A DNA stretch of 64,000 bases, taken from positions 124,001-188,000 of the forward strand of contig NZ_AULM01000004.1 in assembly GCF_000422285.1 (NCBI RefSeq), written 5' to 3'. The translations under genes and the position numbers were made by a program. The notes under the pieces were generated by a model. It was not told the DNA's origin. It made no database searches and saw only the letters and a list, made by a program, of their open reading frames with translations. Positions 18,211 to 25,878 of this stretch are shown piece by piece (positions within the stretch are counted from its first letter, which is position 1; each line of letters begins with the position of its first letter). Source of the DNA: Desulfatiglans anilini DSM 4660. Lineage in GTDB: Bacteria; Desulfobacterota; DSM-4660; Desulfatiglandales; Desulfatiglandaceae.

Positions 18211-19875
18211 CTAGGGTGTGTATAAAACGACCAGGCAGCGGGTCGGTTCGTTCGAGACGCTCTTCAGCTTGTGCGGGATGTCGGAGTTGAAGTGGCGGGA
18301 ATCCCCTGGTTTGAGGTGGTGGGCGCGGTTGCCCAGGGTGAGCATGAGCTCCCCTTCCATGACGAAGATGAACTCTTCGCCTTCGTGCTTGTAGGCCACC
18401 GGCTTGTGGGTCTGGCGGGATTCGATGGTGATGAGGAAGGCGCGCAGGTGGTCGTTCTCGGCCCCCGGGCTGAGGGTCTGGTAGGAGTAGTTCCGGGTCC
18501 GCTTGACAAACGCCTGCGCGCGCAGATCCCGGAGGAGCGTCTTCTGCTCCTGGCGCAGGAACAGGCCGGGGTCGATCTTCAAGGCGTTTGCGAAACGGAG
18601 CAGAAAACCGACGGGGGGCGTCAGGAGGCCCTCCTCCACCTGGCGGATGAATTCCGGGGATTCGTCCGTCGCCTCGGCCAGGGCCTCCAGGGACCAGCCG
18701 TACTGCGCACGAAGGCGGGCAAAACGCGCTCCGAAACCATCCCCCTGTCCGCCGCCCGCCGCTTCGGTCAAGGCATCCGCCATGCGCCGCAGAGTCAACT
18801 GCTGCACGGCCTCGGTCAGATGGGGCAGAAATATCCGTGCATCTGCGACCACGCCGATATCGGCCACCTGGAAGATGGGCGCTTCCGCGTCCCGGTTGAC
18901 GGCCACAATGGTCCCGGCCTCGCCGATCCCGGCCGTGTACTGCACGGCGCCGGAGGTGCCGATGGAAAAGAGCAGCCTCGGGTGGACCCGCTTTCCGGTC
19001 TGCCCGATCAGCCGCTCCTCCTCAACCCAGCGGGAGAACACCGGCGGCCGGGTCGCACCGACCTCCCCGCCGAGCGCAGCGGCCAGATCCCGAACGAGTC
19101 CGAATCCTTCCATATTCCCGAGGCCGGCCCCGCCGACGACCACGACCTCCGCCTCCTCGAGCGACTGACCGCGCTCTGCTTCGGCCGCAACCTCGAGGAG
19201 CGTGCACCCGCCCTGCTCCTGGATCCCTTCCCATGCAAAAGATTCCAGAAGCCCGGGTGCCCCGCGCTCCCCGCCAGGCATCCAGGCATACGGGTCCACG
19301 GTAACCAGGCCGGTCACGGCGTCATCGGCGAACACGATCTTGGCCGTAACCGTTCCTCCCCAGGCCGGACATCGTGCCTTGACGCGGCCCCCCTCGACCT
19401 CGAGGCGGATGCAGTCGGCGATCAGGCCCGACCCCGTCAGCGCCGAGACGCGGGCCGCCGTCTCGCGGCCAAGTTCCGTCAGGGGAAAGACCACCAGGCG
19501 GGGTCCGAGCACAGCGATCCGGTCGGCCAGCGCCTGTGCGAGAGCGCCCGCGGGCGCACCGCCCGACCATGGGATGCGATAGAGATGGACATCATCCGCC
19601 CCGCCGGCCGCGGCGGCCTCCGCCGCCTCCTCCACCGGGACAGCCTCGACTGCAGGGGGGGTCGACTCGTCCAGCCGCTCGAGGGCCGTCAGCACCATGA
19701 CCGTTCGACCGCCAAGGGAGGAAGCCGCCCCGCGCGCGGCGTTCAAGGCCCGCAGGCTCAATCCGTAAAGGGCCTCGGTCCGGCGGTCGCCGAAGACCCA
19801 GACGGCGTTTTCAGCCGCATGCTGCAAGTCTCTCGCCCCAGCCCCTTCTTGGAGCGTCTTTTCCGGTTGGTTCAT
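18211..19875 (-). CDS. etfA: Electron transfer flavoprotein alpha subunit fused to XRE helix-turn-helix and cupin
   Basis: 554 residues, far longer than a normal EtfA (about 310-340). Residues about 25-200 are the ETF alpha N-terminal domain. About 242-355 is the FAD domain, with VGGAGLGNMEGF, ATRPP, GQTGK (291-295), IGTSGAVQY, VAVNRDAEAPIF and AD.GVV.D, so FAD binding appears intact. About 380-440 is an XRE-type helix-turn-helix (FARLRAQYGWSLEALAEATD). About 475-554 is a cupin with HEGEEFIFVMEGEL (H497, E501, G508) and H535. The frame is continuous, so this is a true fusion. Its ATG overlaps the etfB stop (ATGA). Expected to pair with EtfB and take electrons from the adjacent acyl-CoA dehydrogenase. 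The XRE-cupin part resembles SutR/PuuR-like regulators and suggests, by inference, that the protein also binds DNA in response to a ligand. Confidence 0.93.
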   Translation of the reverse strand: MNQPEKTLQEGAGARDLQHAAENAVWVFGDRRTEALYGLSLRALNAARGAASSLGGRTVMVLTALERLDESTPPAVEAVPVEEAAEAAAAGGADDVHLYRIPWSGGAPAGALAQALADRIAVLGPRLVVFPLTELGRETAARVSALTGSGLIADCIRLEVEGGRVKARCPAWGGTVTAKIVFADDAVTGLVTVDPYAWMPGGERGAPGLLESFAWEGIQEQGGCTLLEVAAEAERGQSLEEAEVVVVGGAGLGNMEGFGLVRDLAAALGGEVGATRPPVFSRWVEEERLIGQTGKRVHPRLLFSIGTSGAVQYTAGIGEAGTIVAVNRDAEAPIFQVADIGVVADARIFLPHLTEAVQQLTLRRMADALTEAAGGGQGDGFGARFARLRAQYGWSLEALAEATDESPEFIRQVEEGLLTPPVGFLLRFANALKIDPGLFLRQEQKTLLRDLRAQAFVKRTRNYSYQTLSPGAENDHLRAFLITIESRQTHKPVAYKHEGEEFIFVMEGELMLTLGNRAHHLKPGDSRHFNSDIPHKLKSVSNEPTRCLVVLYTP

Positions 19876-20651
19876 CCGATCAGCCCCCTCGCTGCGAGCC
19901 GCTTCGCGATCGTCTGAGCCTGCTCCTTGAGATCGCCTTCCAAAAATTCACACCGGCGCCGGCCGCCGACGGCCGGCGAAACCCCCTGAAGCTGCGTGGG
20001 GGAGCCGGCTTCGCCCACCGCGCCGGCGGGCAGACCGAGATCTGCGAGCGACCATCGTTCGATGGCCCCTTGCCCGAAGGCCGACTCGATCCCGGCCAAA
20101 CCCGCATCGCGCGGTTCGGCACATTTCGGGTGGACGGAGAAAACGCCCGGAAAAGCGAGCCGGTAGGACTCGCGGAAACCGTCGCAACAACGCTCCACCT
20201 TGCACCCATCCGATTCACGGTCGAAGCGCCGCACCCCGGAAACGAAAGGCAGCCCCAGCATGACGGCAACCTGTGCGGGGACCTGCCCGGTGTCGCTGTC
20301 CGCGCTGCGCAGGCCGAAAAGGATCCCATCGACGGGGGCCGCCTTCTTCAGTGCGGCGGCCAGCACCCGCGCGGTGGCGAGGGTGTCCGAACCCGCAAAG
20401 CCGGGATCCGTCAGCAGAATCCCCTTGTCAAACCCTTGGGCGAGGGCCTCGAAAAGCACAAAAGCGCTGCTCTCGGGCCCCATGGACAAGGCCGTCAGAC
20501 GCCCCCCGGCCTCGGCCTTCAAACGCAGGGCCGCCTCCATCGCCGCCCGGTCGAAGGGATTCAGCACACACGTGTCCGAAGACCGGACCGCCCTGCCTGA
20601 CGGGGCCTTCATCATCACCGCCTTGATGCATACCACGATATGACGTTCCAT
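19872..20651 (-). CDS. etfB: Electron transfer flavoprotein beta subunit
   Basis: 259-residue EtfB. Family motifs: CIKAV near the N-terminus, LNPFDRAAMEAALRLK (AMP-site region), ALSMGPESS, ILLTDPGFAGSDTLATARVL and DTGQVPAQVAVMLGLPFVSG. With the alpha subunit it forms the soluble flavoprotein that carries electrons between acyl-CoA dehydrogenases and a membrane or redox acceptor. The stop overlaps the start of the EtfA fusion by 4 nt (ATGA), so the subunits are translationally coupled. The acyl-CoA dehydrogenase lies 115 nt upstream with a palindrome in the gap. Whether the ETF is of a bifurcating type cannot be decided by eye. Confidence 0.93.
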   Translation of the reverse strand: MERHIVVCIKAVMMKAPSGRAVRSSDTCVLNPFDRAAMEAALRLKAEAGGRLTALSMGPESSAFVLFEALAQGFDKGILLTDPGFAGSDTLATARVLAAALKKAAPVDGILFGLRSADSDTGQVPAQVAVMLGLPFVSGVRRFDRESDGCKVERCCDGFRESYRLAFPGVFSVHPKCAEPRDAGLAGIESAFGQGAIERWSLADLGLPAGAVGEAGSPTQLQGVSPAVGGRRRCEFLEGDLKEQAQTIAKRLAARGLIG

Positions 20652-20707
20652 TCATTCCATCCTCAGCCGGACGTTCGATCAACGCCGATCCTCCACCGGC
20701 CCTGCCA

Positions 20708-20739
20708 TTTTCCGTCCGATCCAGCGACCGATCGGAAAA
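20708..20739. promoter_or_regulatory. Imperfect 14-4-14 palindrome between acad and etfB
   Basis: TTTTCCGTCCGATC (20708-20721) and GACCGATCGGAAAA (20726-20739) are inverted copies with 11 of 14 positions matching and a 4-nt centre. It sits in the only sizeable gap (115 nt) between acad and etfB. It could be an operator, for example for the XRE-cupin domain encoded two genes downstream, or an mRNA hairpin setting relative expression. It is not followed by a U run on the coding strand, so it is a poor terminator. Confidence 0.4.
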
Positions 20740-20766
20740 ACGGGAGCGACGCACCAGCTCCGTTCG

Positions 20767-21909
20767 CTATTCCTCCAGGAGTCCCCTGGCAACCACCAGC
20801 CGGTGGACCTCGCTCGTCCCCTCGTAGATCCTCGTCACCCGGGCATCGCGGTAATAGCGCTCCACGGGATAGGCCTTCGAATAGCCGTAGCCCCCATGAA
20901 TCTGGAGGGCCTTGTCGGTCACCTCCGAGGCCGCCTCGGCTGCGTACAGCTTGGCCATGGCCGCCGCCTGTCCGAAAGACTTGCCCTGATCTCGGAGTCG
21001 GGCCGACCGGTAGACGAGAAGGCGCGAGGCCTCCACCCGGGCCGCCATGTCCGCCAGCATCCCCCCCACGGCCTGGTGCTGCCCGATGGGGACGCCGAAC
21101 TGCCGCCTCTGACGGGCGTACAGGACCCCCTCTTCCAGAGCGGCCTGGGAGATGCCGACCGCCTGGGCGGCGATGCCCATCCGGCCGGCATCGAGCGCCG
21201 CGAGACCGATTTTCAGCCCCATGCCCTCCCTTCCGAGCAGGTTTTCGGCGGGAACGGGACAGTCATAGAGCCGGATGGAACTGACCGGGTTCGCACGCAC
21301 GCCGCAGAGGTCCTCGAGATCCCCGACCACGAAACCCGGCGTTCCACGCTCGGCCACGACCACGCTGATACCCTTGCGGCCCGCTTTGGGGTCCGTCCGG
21401 GCGAAGATCAGGCACACATCGGCGACGCCCCCGTTGGTCACGAACACCTTGTTGGCATTGACGATGTAATGATCCCCGTTGCGGATGGCGGTCGCCTCGA
21501 TGCCGGCCGCATCGGAGCCGGCGTTCGGTTCGGTCAGGCAAAAGGCGCCGATCTTCTGCCCCCTGGCGAGCGGCGGCACCCATTTCCGCTTCTGCTCCCC
21601 GCTCCCGAAGGCCATGAGCGGGTAGACCGCCACGCTGTTGTGCACCGTCACGCAGAGGCCCAGTCCGGCGCAGACCCGGGAGATCTCCTCGATGACGACG
21701 CAGTAGCAGACCGCGTCCATCCCCGCCCCGCCCAGCTCATGCGGGACCTGGATGCCGAAATACCCCAGGCGGCCCATCTTTTCGACCACCTCCCAGGGAA
21801 AGGAGGCCTCCTGGTCGATCTGCCGGGCGATGGGCCGCAGCTCCCGCTCGCAGAATCCCCGCACCGAGCGGCGCACGGCGCGGCCCTTTTCCGTGAGAAA
21901 TGTGTCCAT
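20767..21909 (-). CDS. Acyl-CoA dehydrogenase
   Basis: FAD-dependent acyl-CoA dehydrogenase that forms an alpha,beta-enoyl-CoA and passes electrons to ETF. 380 residues from the ATG at 21909 (MDTFLTEKG), the usual family length. A TTG at 21954 would add 15 residues and is less likely. Motifs: [52 protein letters not shown] and [16 protein letters not shown], whose Glu is at the position of the catalytic base of short-chain dehydrogenases. The acyl substrate is not predictable. The adjacent etfB-etfA genes make these its likely partners. Confidence 0.93.
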   Translation of the reverse strand: MDTFLTEKGRAVRRSVRGFCERELRPIARQIDQEASFPWEVVEKMGRLGYFGIQVPHELGGAGMDAVCYCVVIEEISRVCAGLGLCVTVHNSVAVYPLMAFGSGEQKRKWVPPLARGQKIGAFCLTEPNAGSDAAGIEATAIRNGDHYIVNANKVFVTNGGVADVCLIFARTDPKAGRKGISVVVAERGTPGFVVGDLEDLCGVRANPVSSIRLYDCPVPAENLLGREGMGLKIGLAALDAGRMGIAAQAVGISQAALEEGVLYARQRRQFGVPIGQHQAVGGMLADMAARVEASRLLVYRSARLRDQGKSFGQAAAMAKLYAAEAASEVTDKALQIHGGYGYSKAYPVERYYRDARVTRIYEGTSEVHRLVVARGLLEE

Positions 21910-21950
21910 CGTCTTTCTACCTGCCCCTTTTTGCCTTTCGGGAGACGGAT

Positions 21951-22406
21951 TCAACCCACCAGCCAGCCCTGATTCACCTGGAAGGCCTTCTTCAGCATCC
22001 GGAGCGCACCCTTCTTGTCCTGCGGCCGCTTGACCATGATGCGGGTCTCCCCCATCACGAAGGTCAGATAGCTTTGAAACTTGACATGGCTGACCGCGGA
22101 AAAATCCTCGCTGACGCGGCCCCGTTCATCCGGAAATTGAAAGGTGATCCTGCGATTCCCGAAGTCCAGATCGATCCACTCGACAAACCGCCGCCGGTAA
22201 AAGAGGACCAGGGCATAGAAGGGGCCCACAAAAAAGGTGCCCTTGAGAGCGGCGGCGAACCAATCGCCGTCGTTCGACCCGAAGATCAGAAAAACGACGA
22301 TCAGGTAAACAGTGACGGCAATCGGTTGAAGATGCCTGAAAAAAAACCGTTCCTCTCCAGGCATGGAAAATGAGTGTACATCAGACCGCGCATCCCCCTC
22401 GGCCAT
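21951..22406 (-). CDS. Small membrane protein with PH-like soluble tail, unknown function
   Basis: 151 residues from the ATG at 22406, which overlaps the stop of the upstream PEP-synthase-like gene as TGATG with GGAGG 7 nt away. A GTG one codon earlier is also possible. Two hydrophobic segments (about 28-44, PIAVTVYLIVVFLIF, and 54-70, LKGTFFVGPFYALVLFY) are followed by a soluble domain of alternating beta strands (VEWIDLDFGNRRITFQF; VKFQSYLTFVMGETRIMVK). This is the pattern of bacterial PH/YcxB-like membrane proteins. The tight overlap suggests it works with the PEP-synthase-like protein. No specific role can be assigned. Confidence 0.75.
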   Translation of the reverse strand: MAEGDARSDVHSFSMPGEERFFFRHLQPIAVTVYLIVVFLIFGSNDGDWFAAALKGTFFVGPFYALVLFYRRRFVEWIDLDFGNRRITFQFPDERGRVSEDFSAVSHVKFQSYLTFVMGETRIMVKRPQDKKGALRMLKKAFQVNQGWLVG

Positions 22407-25084
22407 CACCCCGCCTCCCTCTTCAAACGCTCCTGCTTCTCCATGCCGGCCTCCCGATGAAGCCTTCTGAGAACCTCCAGGTCGTGCAGGATCTTGCTGC
22501 GATAGCGGCTGACGGAGGCCCCGTCCTTCATGATCATATCCAACTGACGCGTGTGGATGGTCAGATATCCCAAGGCCTTCAGGTTTTCCTCCATCTCATC
22601 GCGCGCGCGGTCCTCGATCCGCGCGATGAGCATGTCCTCCTTCACCTCGACCCGGAACCCCTGGTTTTCAAGGATATCGGCGATAAAGAGGATCCGCCGC
22701 TGACGCCGTTCATCGTCTGCGGCCCCGCCCTTGAAATGAAAACTGGCGTAGTTTTCGCTCGGACGGTCGCTCACCAGGGCCTCCGCCGTCGAAAAGTGGA
22801 AGCCCAGCCGGGAGGTCAGGCTGCAATAGTTCCTGGAGATCATGAAGTAGTTCCGCTCGGCGTACCGGGACCGCACCCCGGTGACCAGGTCCGTGTTGGT
22901 GGTCGCCTGGAACATGACAGAGAGCATGCCTCTCCCGTCGACCGGCGGGGGGCCTGCCCACGGCTTGAAACGGATTCCCTCCCAGATCGCCCGCATCGGG
23001 ATCGAAACGATGTTTTCGAGCGCCACACGCCTCCCCTGCACCTCCTCCCTGAACCCGTCATCCAGGTTCAGGACCCACCACTGCATGGGCACCTCGCACA
23101 CGAGCTGCTTGCTCGAGCGCTCGGGGAAATCGTGCTCCTTGCCGAAGAGGAACATCTCCGCCACGGCCTTCTCGTGGCAGAAGCGGGTAATGTCATGGAA
23201 GGTCCGGCAGTTTTCGGGCTTGAAGTCCATCGAATCGGGGTCGAGAAGATTCAAGGGCACGATCAGGGCTGCAGCCCCTTGAAGCGCCTTGTAAACCGGA
23301 CTGCCCTCCATCAGGTTGCGGCGGCAGACAGGCGCACGCCCCAGGAGGGCCTCCGCCCGCCCGTCGTAAAGGGTCCGGCCCTCCGCATCCACAGTCACGA
23401 TTCGCCCCTCTTCCAGACTGTCCATCACCCCTTCGAGGCCGAAGAGCGCCGGGACTCCAAATTCGCGGGCCACGTTGGCGAGGTGCCCCGCAATGCCCCC
23501 CTGCTCAGTGACCACCGCCGCGGCACGGCTCAGAAGGGTCGCCCATCGCGGCAGAGACTGGGAAGCCACCAGAACAGCCCCTTCAGGAAACCGGAGGGTG
23601 TCCATGTCCTTCCGCACCTTGAAGACGGGTCCAACACCCACCCCGGGGCTGGCCGTCACACCGCCGCTCGCGATTCCTCGAACGCCATCCGCAGCGCCGA
23701 CAACCCTCGCAGCGTCTTGCGGCCCCGGCTCCGTGCGCTGCTCCAAGGGTCTGCACTGCAGAATCACCAGCCTGCCCTCCCCGTCGACGGCCCATTCAAT
23801 GTCCTGTGCGACCCCGTAGTACGCCTCGAGACGCCTGGCCAGCAAGGCGAGTTCGATCGCCTGTTCATCCGTCAGAGAGGGTTTGTCCGCCTCCTCGTCC
23901 AGGCCATCCAGCCGGCAGACCCCCTCGGCCGGATAGCAGACGAACTTCTCCCGCTTGCGGGAAACATCCCGATGGTGGATGACGGGCGGATCTTCCCTCC
24001 CGACGACGAAAAGGTCCGTGGGCGTGCTGCCGTCGACGACCGACTTGGGCAGCCCCCACACCGCATGGATCATCACGGCGTCATCGCGGATATCCACCGG
24101 ATTGCGGGAATAGGTCACCCCGCCCGCCACGGCATCGACCATGGCCATACACGCGACACACATGGCTACATCTTCGTCGCGGATCCCCCGGTTGAGGCGA
24201 TAGGCCATGGCCGTCAACCCATACTTGCTGGCGACGATCTCCCTATAGGCGTCGAAGAGGTTCTCCCTGCTGACATTCAGCTGCGAGCGATACTGGCCTG
24301 CAAAGGACACCCCTTCCAGATCCTCCCCGAGGGCGCTGCTGCGCATGGCTACGGTCACCCCCGGATTTTCCTTCTCCTGGAGGGCCCGGTAGGCTGCTGT
24401 CAGAGCCTCCTCGAGCTCAGGCGGCATGGGGGCTTGAATAATCAGCTGCTGAATGGAGGCGCTCAAGGCGTAGAGTTGATCGAGGCGCTCCACATCCGTT
24501 GCCTGAATGCGCCGGTCGATCTCCGGCTGCAGCTCGCTGTGGGCCATGAACCGCTGGTAAGCCGCAGCCGTGATGGCAAAGCCGTTGGGAACCCGGATGT
24601 TCAGCCGGTTTCGGACCTCGCCCAGGTTGGCGATCTTCCCCCCGACCTGATCCGCGAGGTTCCGGTCGACAGCCTCGAGCGGGAGGGTCCATTCTCCCTC
24701 CCATAGGTGGACACCGGTCTGAAGGAATGGATTCAGCTGTTTCTGGATGGTCTTGAAGCGGTCGAACAGGACGGCGTACTTGTCTTGGGACAACTCATTG
24801 ATGTGCTTAGTGATCTTGAAAACGCTGGTCGAGACGGCAATACAGCGCGAACGGACGAAGTGCATCCCGAAGGGCGCCGACCCCCTCAGGGCGCCTTCCA
24901 TCTCCGCCATCGTGTCGAGCGCCTGATTGTTGGCGCTCAGGAGCAGTTTGAACTGATGGTACCGTGCCCTGAAGTCGTTGCGCAGACTTTCCACATCTCC
25001 GCTGAAAGACCCGGCTCCCCGTCTAAAGCACGAACTCAGAAATGCTTTGATACGCCGCATCATCAGCCTGATCCCATCCCGCAT
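22406..25084 (-). CDS. PEP synthase/PPDK-like protein with an unrecognised C-terminal domain
   Basis: 892 residues. About 1-140 is helical and not recognised. About 145-460 is the ATP-grasp pyruvate phosphate dikinase N-terminal domain (GGKIANLGEV, VPNGFAIT, MRSSALGEDLEGVSFAGQY). About 500-580 is the swivelling phosphohistidine domain, VTEQGGIAGHLANVAREFG, with the acceptor His near residue 530. The last 300 residues do not show the TIM-barrel PEP/pyruvate domain of true PEP synthase (no GGxxCGQ-like end). So phosphotransfer from ATP to His is likely, but the final acceptor is unknown. Rifampin phosphotransferase and water dikinase relatives share the first two domains. It is first in a run of five minus-strand genes that reaches the EtfA fusion. 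Confidence 0.85.
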   Translation of the reverse strand: MRDGIRLMMRRIKAFLSSCFRRGAGSFSGDVESLRNDFRARYHQFKLLLSANNQALDTMAEMEGALRGSAPFGMHFVRSRCIAVSTSVFKITKHINELSQDKYAVLFDRFKTIQKQLNPFLQTGVHLWEGEWTLPLEAVDRNLADQVGGKIANLGEVRNRLNIRVPNGFAITAAAYQRFMAHSELQPEIDRRIQATDVERLDQLYALSASIQQLIIQAPMPPELEEALTAAYRALQEKENPGVTVAMRSSALGEDLEGVSFAGQYRSQLNVSRENLFDAYREIVASKYGLTAMAYRLNRGIRDEDVAMCVACMAMVDAVAGGVTYSRNPVDIRDDAVMIHAVWGLPKSVVDGSTPTDLFVVGREDPPVIHHRDVSRKREKFVCYPAEGVCRLDGLDEEADKPSLTDEQAIELALLARRLEAYYGVAQDIEWAVDGEGRLVILQCRPLEQRTEPGPQDAARVVGAADGVRGIASGGVTASPGVGVGPVFKVRKDMDTLRFPEGAVLVASQSLPRWATLLSRAAAVVTEQGGIAGHLANVAREFGVPALFGLEGVMDSLEEGRIVTVDAEGRTLYDGRAEALLGRAPVCRRNLMEGSPVYKALQGAAALIVPLNLLDPDSMDFKPENCRTFHDITRFCHEKAVAEMFLFGKEHDFPERSSKQLVCEVPMQWWVLNLDDGFREEVQGRRVALENIVSIPMRAIWEGIRFKPWAGPPPVDGRGMLSVMFQATTNTDLVTGVRSRYAERNYFMISRNYCSLTSRLGFHFSTAEALVSDRPSENYASFHFKGGAADDERRQRRILFIADILENQGFRVEVKEDMLIARIEDRARDEMEENLKALGYLTIHTRQLDMIMKDGASVSRYRSKILHDLEVLRRLHREAGMEKQERLKREAG

Positions 25085-25189
25085 CTCCCGGCAGCGACCC
25101 AGGCACCCCGCCAGAAAACGGAAGCCAAAGGCCCCGGATGCAACCGGCGACCTTTGGCTCCCCTGTGCACCGCCTGGAACCAGCGGACG

Positions 25190-25876
25190 TCAGTGTCCGA
25201 ACTTCAACCCGAGGCCCTCGAACAGGTAAAGGATCCCGAAGCCATACCAGACCGTGTAAATCACATAAAACACCAGAGAGAAAATCACCACGCCGAACCG
25301 ATCCCCGATCTTCTGGGGCTGGATCCCGTAGTAGTTATAGGAGGCCTCCACCGCCTTCTGGCGGACCAGATCCACCATCTCGGCCGCCTTGAAGGCCTTC
25401 TGCTTGGTGAGATCTGTGTTCATCTCCTTGAGGGCCCTGTACCAGTTGTAAAGGGCGAGCTTTTCCTCATAGCCGTATTTTCCGGCCACCTTCGCGCCGT
25501 CATTGTGATACATGGCGTCTGCATCATCAAGGCATTTCTCCATGATTCGGCCAAGGTCCCCCTTGACGTTGAGAGACGCCCCTTCCACCACGGTCTCCGC
25601 TCCGCCGGCCTGAAGAAGCAGGGCCGTCTGCCGGGCGGTCTGCTCGTCCGCCGTTTCGAGGGCCAGATCCACCGTGGTTCCGATGAACTTGTCGCTCGTC
25701 TCTTTCACCTTGGGGATATAGTAAGCGGACCCCTTGGAGATGGAATTGTAGAGGGCATCGAGGTACTCGAGGCCGTTGTGGCCCTTGAAAACCGGTGAGA
25801 AAAAGATGACCAGCACGATGAAGAAGGCCACCATCATGACCAGGCCTTTCGTTAGACTGGATTTCTGAGTCGACAT
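25190..25876 (-). CDS. Membrane protein of unknown function next to TauE permease
   Basis: 228 residues, ATG at 25876, only 2 nt after the permease stop, so surely co-transcribed. One membrane helix near the N-terminus (LVMMVAFFIVLVIFFSP) and one at the C-terminus (VVIFSLVFYVIYTVWYGFGI) flank a soluble, mostly helical, Lys/Ala/Glu-rich domain of about 150 residues, probably on the outer face. I do not recognise the family. Its position suggests an accessory subunit or sensor for the TauE transporter. Confidence 0.8.
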   Translation of the reverse strand: MSTQKSSLTKGLVMMVAFFIVLVIFFSPVFKGHNGLEYLDALYNSISKGSAYYIPKVKETSDKFIGTTVDLALETADEQTARQTALLLQAGGAETVVEGASLNVKGDLGRIMEKCLDDADAMYHNDGAKVAGKYGYEEKLALYNWYRALKEMNTDLTKQKAFKAAEMVDLVRQKAVEASYNYYGIQPQKIGDRFGVVIFSLVFYVIYTVWYGFGILYLFEGLGLKFGH

Positions 25877-25878
25877 GA

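Noticed and set aside
18271-19917. 548-codon plus-strand frame opposite the EtfA fusion
   Set aside because: Antisense to conserved ETF, XRE and cupin motifs; no homology recognised.
22370-24706. 778-codon plus-strand frame opposite the PEP-synthase-like gene
   Set aside because: Composition is that of an antisense shadow, and the minus-strand frame carries clear enzyme motifs.
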